Program-made: the position numbers and the translations under genes
The notes under the pieces: model-generated
Seen by the model: the letters and a program-made list of their open reading frames with translations, nothing else
Told to the model about the DNA's origin: nothing
Database searches by the model: none
Part shown: piece after piece, positions 44,750-52,896 of the stretch
Position numbering within the stretch: the first letter of the stretch is position 1
Layout: each line of letters opens with the position of its first letter
Origin: Citroniella saccharovorans
GTDB lineage: Bacteria; Bacillota; Clostridia; Tissierellales; Peptoniphilaceae
Reading direction: 5' to 3'
Length of the DNA stretch: 64,000 nucleotides
NCBI RefSeq assembly: GCF_035481615.1
Contig: NZ_JAYKOT010000003.1
Location: forward strand, 744,001-808,000

Positions 44750-45696
44750 TGTATAATTTTATTATTATTACAGGACCAACTGGGGTTGGAAAAACAGAAC
44801 TTTCACTTAAATTAGCTTTAAATCTAGATACAGAAATAATTTCGGCTGACTCAATGCAAATATATAAAGGCCTAGATATTGGTACAGCTAAGATAAGCTC
44901 TAAAGAAAAACAAATTGTAAATCATCATCTAATAGATATATGTGAGCTTCAAGATAATTATACTGTTAAGAACTTCAGAGATGATGCCTTTAATATCATA
45001 TCAAAACTTAACCATGATAATAAACTAGCATTGGTAGTTGGTGGAACTGGTCTTTATCTTAATTCATTAATTTATAATTTAGATTTTTCAGATACTAAAT
45101 CCAATGAAAATCTTAGAAATAGTTTAATAAGTAAGAGCAATAAGTATGGTAATGACTATCTATATAATCTTTTATTAGAAATTGATCCAAATATTATAAA
45201 AAAAATTCATAAAAACCAAACCAAAAGAATCATCAGGGCTTTAGAAGTTTATTATCAAACTGGAAAATTATTTTCAGAATTAAATGATTATGAGTTTAAA
45301 CTAAGAGATGATGTAAATTTTCTTATATTTCAGTTAGATAGAAGTAGAGATATTATCTATAAAAGAATAAATGAAAGAGTTTCAATTATGCTAAATCAAG
45401 GATTAATTGAAGAAACTTTAAATCTTGTTAAATCTGGATATAGAAAGGATATAGAAAGAATAAAGGCAATTGGAAATAAAGAAGTTCTTTACTATTTAGA
45501 TGGTTTGCTATCATATAGCGAACTTGAAGAGTTTATTCAAAAGAATACAAGGCACTATGCTAAAAGACAATTAACTTGGTTTAAGCGCTATGAAAATAGG
45601 CAAATTATTAATTTAGACGATAATTCAGTTGATACAAACGTAGAAAAAATAATAAAAATAATACGAGGTAAATATGAACAACCCTTTTTTAAATAA
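44749..45696 (+). CDS. miaA: tRNA dimethylallyltransferase
   Basis: Prenylates A37 of tRNAs reading UNN codons, giving the substrate of MiaB. 315 residues. IIITGPTGVGKTELSLKL is the P-loop, EIISADSMQIYKGLDIGTAK near 31 and VGGTGLYLNSLIY near 97 are family blocks, and RHYAKRQLTWFKR near 264 is the C-terminal signature. The start is GTG 44749, overlapping the mutL stop. It overlaps the next gene by 23 bases. Confidence 0.95.
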   Translation: MYNFIIITGPTGVGKTELSLKLALNLDTEIISADSMQIYKGLDIGTAKISSKEKQIVNHHLIDICELQDNYTVKNFRDDAFNIISKLNHDNKLALVVGGTGLYLNSLIYNLDFSDTKSNENLRNSLISKSNKYGNDYLYNLLLEIDPNIIKKIHKNQTKRIIRALEVYYQTGKLFSELNDYEFKLRDDVNFLIFQLDRSRDIIYKRINERVSIMLNQGLIEETLNLVKSGYRKDIERIKAIGNKEVLYYLDGLLSYSELEEFIQKNTRHYAKRQLTWFKRYENRQIINLDDNSVDTNVEKIIKIIRGKYEQPFFK

Positions 45697-46912
45697 AAAT
45701 AGAAAATTTATTTTAGAGATAGAAAATTCACTGAGTGAACAATATAAAGAAATTGATAGAATAACAGAGTTAAATGATTATAAAGTAATAAAAAGTATGC
45801 AAGAAAATCAACTATCTCAAGCTGATTTTGCCTGGACTACTGGATATGGATATGGAGATTATGGTAGGGAAAAAGTCGAAAAAATATACTCTGATATATT
45901 TCACACTGAAGATGCTCTTGTAAGACCTTCAATTGCATCAGGAACACATGCTTTATATATTATTATGTCTGCTATTTTAAAATCTGGAGATGAACTGTTG
46001 AGTGTGTCAGGTAAATTATATGACACAATTCAAAAAGTTATTGGACTAACAGGTAGTGAAAAAGGTTCATTGATTTCTAAAGGTATTAAGTATAATGAAG
46101 TTGATTTAAAAAATAATACTTTTGATTATGAAAATATAAAAAAAGCAATTTCAAATGATACAAAATTAATTACAATTCAAAGATCAATTGGATATGCTCA
46201 TAGAAAATGCCATAGCATTGAAGAAATTGAAAAGTTAGTTAAGTTTATTAGATCATTTAATAAAGAAGTAATAATAATGTGTGATAACTGCTATGGAGAA
46301 TTCACTAGAGAATTAGAACCTTCTGATGTTGGAGTTGATATTGTAGGAGGATCATTAATTAAAAACTTAGGTGCTGGAATTTCAATTGGTGGGGGATATA
46401 TTTGCGGTAAAAAAGATCTCATAGAAATGTGTGCCAATAGGTTAACAGCACCAGGACTAGGAAAAGATTTAGGATTAACTTTTGGCACTAGTAGATTAAC
46501 ATTACAAGGTTTATTTTATGCTCCAATGGTAGTAGCTAATGCGCTAAAATCAGCTTTAATAGTAGGAAAAACTTTTGAAAATCTTGGATTTGAAGTATTC
46601 CCTAAATCTGATTCAAAAAGAAATGATATTGTACAAGCTATAATATTAGAAAATGAAGATAATGTAATAAAATTCTGTAGAGAAATACAAAAAGCAGGCA
46701 CAGTAAATTCACATGTAACGCCTTATCCGTGGGATATGCCAGGCTATGAAGATCAAGTTATAATGGCCTCATCTGGATTTATTGATGGTTCATCTATCGA
46801 ATTGAGTGCAGATGCTCCTTTACGACAACCATATATAGTTTTTTACCAAGGGGGAATATCATATAACCAAGTAAAATTTGCATTGATAAATATGATGGAT
46901 CATTTTTTATAA
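45674..46912 (+). CDS. methionine gamma-lyase family PLP protein (aluminium-resistance type)
   Basis: A 412-residue PLP-dependent protein related to the Cys/Met metabolism enzymes. Long motifs include PSIASGTHALYIIMSAIL near 92, MCDNCYGEFTRELEPSDVG near 203 and GGSLIKNLGAGISIGGGYICG near 225, where the Lys is the likely PLP anchor. VTPYPWDMPGYEDQVIMASS follows near 349. Homologues are called aluminium resistance proteins, but a cysteine or methionine lyase role is more likely. The gene commonly sits between miaA and lexA or hfq. Confidence 0.85.
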   Translation: MNNPFLNKNRKFILEIENSLSEQYKEIDRITELNDYKVIKSMQENQLSQADFAWTTGYGYGDYGREKVEKIYSDIFHTEDALVRPSIASGTHALYIIMSAILKSGDELLSVSGKLYDTIQKVIGLTGSEKGSLISKGIKYNEVDLKNNTFDYENIKKAISNDTKLITIQRSIGYAHRKCHSIEEIEKLVKFIRSFNKEVIIMCDNCYGEFTRELEPSDVGVDIVGGSLIKNLGAGISIGGGYICGKKDLIEMCANRLTAPGLGKDLGLTFGTSRLTLQGLFYAPMVVANALKSALIVGKTFENLGFEVFPKSDSKRNDIVQAIILENEDNVIKFCREIQKAGTVNSHVTPYPWDMPGYEDQVIMASSGFIDGSSIELSADAPLRQPYIVFYQGGISYNQVKFALINMMDHFL

Positions 46913-46950
46913 AAGAAGTCAAAGCATAAATCTTTGACTTCTTTTAATAT
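46911..46950. terminator. bidirectional terminator between the lyase gene and lexA
   Basis: AAAAGAAGTCAAAG (46911-46924) pairs perfectly with CTTTGACTTCTTTT (46932-46945), loop of 7. A and T flanks let it work on both strands. The stop of lexA lies in it. Confidence 0.88.
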
Positions 46951-47558
46951 TCCCTATAAAGACCAATTACTCTTCCTAGAATAGTACAGTCTTTTACTAT
47001 TATTGGTTCCATTGTACTATTTTCAGGTACTAATTCTATATATCCATTTCTTTTATAAAATCTTTTTATAGTTGCACTATCTTCAATTAGAGCTACTACT
47101 ATATCTCCATTTTCACAGACATTTTGCTGTCTTACTAATATTTTGTCTCCATCATATATACCAGCTTCAATCATTGATTCTCCATGTACTTTTAGCATAA
47201 AATGATTGCCTCTTTGTGCAATATCAATAGGTATAGGAAAGCTATCTTCAATTTGTTCTTGAGCTAAAATAGGTATACCAGCAGTTACATCTCCAAGAAT
47301 TGGGACAAAAGGTGTTTTTTTTAAAAATGGACTATCATTATCTTCCTTTATAATCTCTATGGCTCTATTTTTTAAAGAATCTCTTTTTATATATCCTTTT
47401 TTTTCTATTTTATTTAGGTAACTATGACATGTTGAAGTGGATTTAATATCGCAAGATGCACAAATTTCACGTATAGATGGGGGATAACCAGTAAAGTCAA
47501 TACTTTTTTTTATAAAATCAAAAATGAGACTTTCTTTATCTGTTAATTCTAAACTCAA
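46944..47558 (-). CDS. lexA: LexA repressor
   Basis: The SOS repressor, 204 residues. The N-terminal winged helix (LTDKESLIFDFIKKSIDF, YPPSIREICASCDIKSTSTCHSYL) binds SOS boxes. The self-cleavage bond is Ala93-Gly94 in DVTAGIPILA, with Ser128 (GESMIEAG) and Lys165 (SATIKRFY) as the dyad. Start is TTG 47558, about 10 bases from AAGGAGG. It is divergent from a yneA-like gene, as in Bacillus. Its own promoter is overlapped by an SOS-like box, so it should repress itself. Confidence 0.95.
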   Translation of the reverse strand: MSLELTDKESLIFDFIKKSIDFTGYPPSIREICASCDIKSTSTCHSYLNKIEKKGYIKRDSLKNRAIEIIKEDNDSPFLKKTPFVPILGDVTAGIPILAQEQIEDSFPIPIDIAQRGNHFMLKVHGESMIEAGIYDGDKILVRQQNVCENGDIVVALIEDSATIKRFYKRNGYIELVPENSTMEPIIVKDCTILGRVIGLYREY

Positions 47559-47580
47559 TTTTTTTATACCTCCTTAATTT

Positions 47581-47597
47581 ATACTTAATTTAAGTAT
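47581..47597. promoter_or_regulatory. perfect palindrome over the lexA -10 region
   Basis: ATACTTAA T TTAAGTAT is a 17-base perfect dyad. It covers most of the lexA -10 box (47593-47598) and the start of the transcript. It could be an operator of an unknown regulator or an mRNA 5' hairpin. Confidence 0.4.
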
Positions 47598-47633
47598 ATC
47601 ATAACTAATAATACTTTACAAACAAATGTTTTG
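47593..47633 (-). promoter_or_regulatory. lexA promoter with overlapping SOS-like box
   Basis: On the minus strand TTGTAA (47621-47616), 17 bases, then TATACT (47598-47593). A dyad CAAAC-AAAT-GTTTTG (47619-47633) covers the -35 region. Its core AAAC-N4-GTTT resembles the boxes at the yneA-like and recA promoters. Confidence 0.55.
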
Positions 47634-47650
47634 TTTTTTAAATAAAAGTC

Positions 47651-47679
47651 TTGACATAGAACGAACATTCGTTTATAAT
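47651..47679 (+). promoter_or_regulatory. promoter of the yneA-like gene with SOS box in its spacer
   Basis: Consensus TTGACA (47651-47656) and TATAAT (47674-47679) lie 17 bases apart. Between them is CGAAC-ATTC-GTTT (47662-47674), close to the Firmicutes SOS box CGAAC-N4-GTTCG. LexA bound here would block the polymerase. Confidence 0.8.
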
Positions 47680-47686
47680 AGATTTA

Positions 47687-47698
47687 GAACATATGTTT
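47687..47698 (+). promoter_or_regulatory. second SOS box downstream of the yneA-like promoter
   Basis: GAAC-ATAT-GTTT, just after the expected transcription start (near 47686). Two boxes suggest tight repression. Confidence 0.6.
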
Positions 47699-47731
47699 AA
47701 TATATGTATTTTCAACTTAGGAGTGAATATT

Positions 47732-48007
47732 ATGAAAAAGAAATTAAGAATAGCAAATAAAAAAAGATTCACTGCTTTTTTAGTAGTAATACTTTTATTA
47801 ATTATTTTAATATCTCTAATTCGCACAAGAGCTGTGTCTAAAAATAATTATGAAGTTATAAGTATAAATAAGGGCGAAACCCTATGGTGTATTGCAGAAA
47901 AATATCCAAATAAAGATCCAAGAAAATTTATATATGAAATAAAGGAAATAAATAATTTAAATTCAAGTATTATATATCCTGGTCAAAAAATAAAAGTGCC
48001 TTATTAA
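47732..48007 (+). CDS. YneA-like SOS cell-division suppressor (TM plus LysM)
   Basis: A 91-residue protein with a basic N-terminus and one membrane segment at about residues 13-29 (FLVVILLLIILISLIRT). A single C-terminal LysM domain follows (YEVISINKGETLWCIAEKYP to YPGQKIKVPY). This build, the divergent position beside lexA, and two SOS boxes in its promoter match YneA of Bacillus, which halts division during DNA damage. ATG 47732 follows TAGGAGTGA. The name is an inference from context and build, since LysM proteins are many. Confidence 0.75.
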   Translation: MKKKLRIANKKRFTAFLVVILLLIILISLIRTRAVSKNNYEVISINKGETLWCIAEKYPNKDPRKFIYEIKEINNLNSSIIYPGQKIKVPY

Positions 48008-48022
48008 AGGCATCTTTTTTTA
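47993..48022. terminator. bidirectional terminator between the yneA-like and recombinase genes
   Basis: TGCCTT (47997-48002) pairs with AAGGCA (48007-48012), loop ATTA, extended by AAAG/CTTT with a one-base bulge, and followed by eight T. A T-rich stretch also follows on the minus strand. Confidence 0.75.
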
Positions 48023-48023
48023 C

Positions 48024-49007
48024 TTACTTATAATTTAATGGGTTCTTATCTACGGCTTTTTTGATCTGACTATCATCTAAGTGGGTATATATTTGTGTTG
48101 TAGCTACTGATTCGTGACCCAAAATAACTTGTAATGTTCTTATATCAACTTCTCCATATTTATATAAAAGTGTAGCTGCAGTATGCCTTAGTTTGTGAAC
48201 AGTATAAAGATTTGGATCTAATCCAATTTCCTTAATATATTTTTCTATCCTATGCTGTATAGCACGATTTGACATTCTAGTTAATCTTTCGCTTATAAAT
48301 AAAGCTTCAATTGATTCAATATTTTCTACTTTTCTATCTTCCAAATATTTTTTCCTACATAATTTATAATAGTTAATAGCTTCAATAGATGATTCATTTA
48401 AATAAATTGTTCTCTCTTTATTGCCTTTTCCAACGACAGATAAAATATCTTCTTTAATCATACTCAAATTTATACTAGTTAATTCAGAAAGTCTTAATCC
48501 ACAATTTAAAAATAAAGTTATTATTGCGTAATCTCTGCTTGAGATAAATTCATTTTGTCCATGCTTAACATGGCTTAATAAACTTTTGGCTTCATCTAAA
48601 GTTAAATATATAGGATTTTTGGGCCTAGCTTTTGAAAATTCTAGTTTTTTAGTAGGGTCATTTGAAATTAGACCTGTTTTTACAGTTAAATATTCATAAA
48701 ACGTCCTAAGAGAAGATGTTTTTCGATTACGGGTCCTATTTGACGTTTTACGGTGTTTGTCAAGATAAGACATAAAACTATATAGAGTTGATATAGAAAC
48801 GCTGTCTAAATCGCTTATAGGGACGTCAAATATTTCGGCATTATTAAAAATTTCATCATCATAAGGATCTTCATTTAATTTATTTAATTTTAGAAATTTA
48901 AGAAATAAAATAATATCATAAGTATATTCTTTTACAGTTAAATTTGAAACGCCTTTAATAGTTTCTAAGTATCCTATAAAATCAGTTAAGAAAGTTGGAT
49001 ATTTCAA
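48024..49007 (-). CDS. Xer-type tyrosine recombinase
   Basis: A 327-residue tyrosine recombinase with an N-terminal SAM-like DNA-binding domain. In the catalytic domain the Arg is in NCGLRLSELTSI, and HKLRHTAATLLYKYG gives His-x-x-Arg. LQVILGHESVATTQIYTH gives the second His and the Tyr nucleophile. Length and motifs fit XerC/XerD, which resolve chromosome dimers at dif. It lies at the edge of a phage remnant, so a phage integrase is an alternative, though a phage-type N-terminal arm-binding domain is not seen. Start is TTG 49007 behind AGGAGGGA. Confidence 0.85.
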   Translation of the reverse strand: MKYPTFLTDFIGYLETIKGVSNLTVKEYTYDIILFLKFLKLNKLNEDPYDDEIFNNAEIFDVPISDLDSVSISTLYSFMSYLDKHRKTSNRTRNRKTSSLRTFYEYLTVKTGLISNDPTKKLEFSKARPKNPIYLTLDEAKSLLSHVKHGQNEFISSRDYAIITLFLNCGLRLSELTSINLSMIKEDILSVVGKGNKERTIYLNESSIEAINYYKLCRKKYLEDRKVENIESIEALFISERLTRMSNRAIQHRIEKYIKEIGLDPNLYTVHKLRHTAATLLYKYGEVDIRTLQVILGHESVATTQIYTHLDDSQIKKAVDKNPLNYK

Positions 49008-49041
49008 AGTTATAGTCCCTCCTGGTCAATAATTGCGCTTA

Positions 49042-49065
49042 GTCACAAAATTAGTATTTTGTGAC
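49042..49065. promoter_or_regulatory. 24-base palindrome downstream of the recombinase promoter
   Basis: GTCACAAAAT (49042-49051) and ATTTTGTGAC (49056-49065) are perfect reverse complements around TAGT. It begins a few bases after the expected transcription start, a classic repressor position, but may also fold as a 10-bp RNA hairpin. Confidence 0.55.
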
Positions 49066-49076
49066 ATATTTTCTAT

Positions 49077-49105
49077 ATTATATACCTATCTCCGATTATT
49101 GTCAA
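49077..49105 (-). promoter_or_regulatory. sigma-A promoter of the recombinase gene
   Basis: On the minus strand a consensus TTGACA (49105-49100) and TATAAT (49082-49077) are 17 bases apart. It begins 17 bases beyond the truncated terminase gene, so the recombinase has its own transcript. Confidence 0.8.
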
Positions 49106-49121
49106 CTGCAATAACTTTTAT

Positions 49122-50042
49122 TTAAATATAGATTTTAATTCTTTTAATTTTCAAAGTAGGAAGTTTTTTAACCTTTAGAGCTTCCCATTCAAATTCAGAT
49201 ATTGCAGATTTTTGATTATACTTGAGCCACAATCCAAGCCTTTGGATATTAAAATCTATTTCATCAGGCCCAATTTCTTCTTCAATAGCTCTTTCGCTTA
49301 GCTTATGGCCCATTGATGGATTTGTAAGATACCATAAATCTTTATTTCTCATATCCGACAGTTCATCTACTGACCATTCAGCCCAGCCATTGTGTTTTCT
49401 ACCTCCAGATAGGATTGACTCACGGTATTTTGTAAATACTGTCCCACTTGAAACCATAGTTGGCGGAGTTCCGCACATGATGGTCATAGGATTATCTGAA
49501 TCTGTGACTGTATATTTTAGAGCTGATTCCTGGTCTTCTGTGTACTCCTGGGCTTCATCAATTATCAGCATATCAAAGCCTTCTCCAAGACCGCCTGTTG
49601 CGGTTCTTGTTCTAAATTGAATTACTCCACCTTCTAAGCTTAACTCTAGTCTTTCCTGACCTTTTGCTTTAATTGATGTGAAATTTATCTTGTCGGCATA
49701 GCCCATATCTTCTAAATATTTTTTTAATTTTAGAAATGATGAATGCGATGTTGATATTCTGTGGGCTGTATGGAGTATATTTAGCCCATGAAAGAGTCCC
49801 CAAAGCTCTGCCATGTAGACAAGTTCTGTTTTTCCATTTCTTCTGGGAATTGCGTATCCAAATTTGGAGTGAGTCCATAAATTGTCATCTCCTATGGCGA
49901 AAAGATTATTTATCATATTCTCTTGCCAGGGATATGGACTTCTCCCAGTCTTTTTGTAAAGCTTAATTGCTTCATTTCCTAATGTTTTATTATAATCTAA
50001 AATTACCGACTTGGTGGGAGTTTGATTTCCATATTTTTTCAA
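49122..50042 (-). pseudogene. phage terminase large subunit, 3'-truncated
   Basis: The 306 residues hold the ATPase half of a phage packaging motor. IPRRNGKTELVYMAEL (Gly70-Lys71-Thr72) is Walker A, and DMLIIDEAQEYTED (Asp162-Glu163) is Walker B. It ends LGLWLKYNQKSAISEFEW followed by a short Lys-rich tail. The nuclease half, which should add about 150-200 residues, is missing, so packaging would fail. The start is TTG 50042, 9 bases from AAAGGAG. The base composition is richer in G+C than the flanking chromosome. Truncation lies near 49150. Confidence 0.85.
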
Positions 50043-50080
50043 TGTTCCAAACTCCTTTTAATAATTCTATTTTACATTTA

Positions 50081-50245
50081 TCAAATTTTATTTCTCTTAA
50101 TCATGTCTTTAAGGTCTTTTTCTATTTTATACTGCTCAAAAATTTCTTTCAAAGAAAAAATCAATGCTACTATAAAAACACTAATCTTAACAGTTAAGAT
50201 AAAGCTGATTAAAAATATTGCATATCCTATTAAAGCTTTTATCAT
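50081..50245 (-). CDS. small phage-region membrane protein
   Basis: A 54-residue frame starting at ATG 50245 behind a strong GGAGG. Residues 4-33 are almost all hydrophobic (ALIGYAIFLISFILTV and VFIVALIFSL), enough for one long or two short membrane spans. A charged tail follows, QYKIEKDLKDMIKRNKI. No family was recognised. It lies directly before the terminase start, where small subunits or other short phage genes are usual. Confidence 0.6.
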   Translation of the reverse strand: MIKALIGYAIFLISFILTVKISVFIVALIFSLKEIFEQYKIEKDLKDMIKRNKI

Positions 50246-50303
50246 TTTTACCTCCAATAAAAAAACACCTCTAAAATCCTACATTTGTAAGTTTAGCTGT
50301 GCT

Positions 50304-50468
50304 TTATTTTTCGTTATTTAGTTTTTTTCTATATGCTTCTAATTCTTTATTAAATTCATATGCTCTTTGTTTTTCTTCCTTAGTTAATTTTTTTGGGCTT
50401 TGAGATTTCATTCTATCAATAAAATCATTCCTTGATTCTTCTAAGTATTTTTTTTCTTTATCGTTCAT
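50304..50468 (-). CDS. candidate immunity protein for the MuF toxin
   Basis: A 54-residue, very hydrophilic and probably all-helical protein, starting at ATG 50468. It begins NDKEKKYLEESRNDFIDRMK and ends FNKELEAYRKKLNNEK. It overlaps the end of the toxin gene by 11 bases and is translated in another frame, so the two are coupled. In described phage MuF toxin loci the gene just after the toxin usually encodes the antidote. No family match was recognised, so the role is inferred from position. Confidence 0.55.
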   Translation of the reverse strand: MNDKEKKYLEESRNDFIDRMKSQSPKKLTKEEKQRAYEFNKELEAYRKKLNNEK

Positions 50469-51825
50469 TTTTATCATCCTTTAAAAGATAAATATAATTC
50501 TTACCTGATTCATAAATTTCAATAAAATCCATATTTTTATTTATTAAATATTCTCTCTGATTTTTGTATTTACTTAATATCTCAATATAACTTCCTTGTG
50601 ATCCTTTAGGTATTATTATCGCTACATTTGCTTCATTCCCAAGGACACCTCTTTTAGTAACGGATGTACTCAAGAACTTTTTAACTTTTTCATTTAAACT
50701 CTCAGGGAAATCTTCTGTTCTATAAACAATTATATCGTGTTTTAGCTGATTCTTCAACAGAGCATTTTCAATATTTGCAGCATTTCTAATTATCATCTCT
50801 TTTTCTTTAATATCTTTTGGTATATACCTACCTTCTAACATCCCATTAATCTTCTCAAATAATTTAAGCCCATCACTATCCTTGCCATTGTGAGTATATT
50901 TACTAATAGCTTTTATCTCGTCTTCACTTAATGTCTTAATCCATTTTTCAGCGTCTTCTCTAAGAATATTTACTACTTTATCATCTGGTAAAGGATTATA
51001 TCCCAGCTCTAAAGCCTTAGCTTTTGCGATATTACTTAGTTTATTGTCAACAATCCTATTTGCTAAATCAATCCTATCACGTTTTTCATCTAATGCCTTA
51101 TGCTTTTCAGCTGAATGAACTATCTCTTTCCTTTTACCATTCCTAGGATCGTATGTTACCGTGCACCTACAATGTCTATGCCTTGCAAATGGATTTCTTT
51201 TTAGGTCTGTTTTCGCTAATATCTTAGCCTCTTCATAATCATAAGTTCCAGCTAGAGGTTTGCAGAATGAACAAGCACCCCCATGCATTTTTCTTTCAAT
51301 AATAGGTTTTAAGCCGGCCTTGCTATGAAAATCTGCATTTTTTTCAATAAAATCATCTACTATGGCTCTAGAAAAGTTTTCAACAGATGAACATAGGTCA
51401 TTAATCATAACTGAATAATCATCTTTTTTTAAAACACTTTCTACAATACCATCTACCCTATTTTGATTGAATTCAGCGTCGATAGCTTTTAATTCTATAT
51501 CTGCTTTTTTATTCAAATCCTCCTGAATATTTTTAGCATAGTCATTAATTATGTCATAGTTATTTTTTAAGTTAGGATTTAAAACTCTATCAATTATGTT
51601 ATAATATATTTTTCCATCAGGAAGTATTTCTTCAGTGATATTTTCTCTAAGTGCACTTGATAAAATCTCTCCAACTTCTTGAGCAAATTCATTTGAATCA
51701 ATATGATCTGCCTTTTTATTTTTAAGTTTTATTAGCTTTTCTTTTAATATTTTTGATTCTTTACTCTTACTAACAAAAGCATTTTTTATCTCTTCTAATA
51801 ATTCTGGAACTATGTCTTTATTCAT
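50458..51825 (-). CDS. MuF-type phage polymorphic toxin: head morphogenesis plus ADP-ribosyltransferase
   Basis: 455 residues. Residues 1 to about 240 form a phage MuF/SPP1-gp7 minor head protein. A Cys/His cluster appears as CSFC (185-188) and HRHCRC (216-221) inside a DYEEAKILAKTDLKRNPFA context. Residues about 285-450 look like an ADP-ribosyltransferase exotoxin. LSEDEIKAISKYTHNG is the leading helix, Arg369 is in IIVYRTEDF, FLSTSV (Ser386-Thr-Ser388) is the STS motif, and Gln423-x-Glu425 (QREYLI) is the catalytic turn. The QxE pattern is that of C3-like enzymes rather than the Arg-specific ExE. Overlaps the portal gene by 8 bases. Confidence 0.85.
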   Translation of the reverse strand: MNKDIVPELLEEIKNAFVSKSKESKILKEKLIKLKNKKADHIDSNEFAQEVGEILSSALRENITEEILPDGKIYYNIIDRVLNPNLKNNYDIINDYAKNIQEDLNKKADIELKAIDAEFNQNRVDGIVESVLKKDDYSVMINDLCSSVENFSRAIVDDFIEKNADFHSKAGLKPIIERKMHGGACSFCKPLAGTYDYEEAKILAKTDLKRNPFARHRHCRCTVTYDPRNGKRKEIVHSAEKHKALDEKRDRIDLANRIVDNKLSNIAKAKALELGYNPLPDDKVVNILREDAEKWIKTLSEDEIKAISKYTHNGKDSDGLKLFEKINGMLEGRYIPKDIKEKEMIIRNAANIENALLKNQLKHDIIVYRTEDFPESLNEKVKKFLSTSVTKRGVLGNEANVAIIIPKGSQGSYIEILSKYKNQREYLINKNMDFIEIYESGKNYIYLLKDDKNER

Positions 51826-52855
51826 GGTTTATCCCTGTCAATTCTGAAAGATTATCTTTATCAAAGTATTCTGGGATTGCTTGATTAATTTTTATTGCGG
51901 CATCTCCTATTCCTGAAAGAGTTGCTACGTCTGGTTCAAATACTGGATACCATTTGGCTTTTGTTTGGTAGAATTGATTTCTTAGGTATGGGTAATTATC
52001 TTCAATACACCTTGCCACATACCCAACATTTAAGAATCCACTTCCGAAACATCTTTGGGCTTTTCTTGCAGCAATTCTTAAAGTTTCATGGCTTGCTTTT
52101 ATTGCTTCAGCAGATGATGGATTGTCTGTTACAAAACCTAAGTCATCTAGAGTTAGTCCTGTTTCTCCTGCAAAGCCTGAAGCAAGAGTTCTTAGCTGTT
52201 CTGTAAATGGACTCATTGATGGCTGGGTGAATTGTCCTAGTTTTGGACTATCTCCATCTGAGTCTTTTGTGAATTGTAGGAAGCTAGATATTGTGGCTTT
52301 CCATTTTTCCATTGGCTCTGCATCTTGTGATAGTCCTACAATGTATTTTTGTGGGAATGAATAAAACTCTGCTGTTATATCTGCCCTTTCAAGTGTTCTT
52401 TTTGCGTGTTGTTGAAAATAAATTGAAGGTCTTGTAATTCTGCTTCGACCAAATGGTCTTACTGCATCTGGTCTGTGTATAATTGGCACAAGTGCAGGGA
52501 CATTTGCAGGATTTTCAATAGCATTTACAACTTTATCATCTGCATAAATTAAAGTTCTATCTGGTAAAAAGTAGGCTTCTAGGATTTCTTTGCCATTTTT
52601 GTCTCTGTCAAGGACTGCGTAACCCTCTTTAAGTAGTCCTGTGATTGGATCGATCTTACCTGTTGCATTGGATCCTTCAATTATTTGTAGTCTTGCTTTT
52701 CCATTTTCTTTTGAGATGTAGACAAAGCAGCAGGAGCCTATAAGGGCAGAAAGGATAGCAGAATCAAAAAATACGTCTGGATTATTTAGGTTAAAGATTT
52801 CATTAAGGCTAAAATTGTCATTTTGAAATTCTTTAAAGACAAGTCTTAAAATTAA
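51818..52855 (-). pseudogene. phage portal protein, 5'-truncated
   Basis: An open frame of about 345 codons with no start codon near its front. It opens LILRLVFKEFQNDNF just inside the region. It continues NPDVFFDSAILSALIGSCCF, then PIIHRPDAVRPFGRSRIT, YSFPQKYIVGLSQD, FAGETGLTLDDLGF and AARKAQRCFGSGFLN, typical of SPP1-like portal proteins. About 60-70 N-terminal residues appear lost. The break is immediately after the rny terminator. A GTG at 52489 is in frame but internal to the domain. Its G+C is visibly higher than in the host genes. Confidence 0.85.
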
Positions 52856-52861
52856 TTAAAT

Positions 52862-52892
52862 AAAATAAAAAAAGACGGATATTTTCCGTCTT
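52862..52892 (-). terminator. terminator of rny
   Basis: On the minus strand AAGACGGA pairs with TCCGTCTT around a 5-base loop (52872-52892), followed by seven T. The phage remnant begins just beyond. Confidence 0.88.
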
Positions 52893-52896
52893 GTAT

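Noticed and set aside
48024..49007. Recombinase as the integrase of the phage remnant
   Set aside because: Length and motifs fit Xer proteins, it has its own promoter, and no attachment-site repeats were found at the remnant ends. Kept only as an alternative.
49100..52870. Attachment-site direct repeats flanking the phage remnant
   Set aside because: Only short A+T-rich matches were seen, no better than background.
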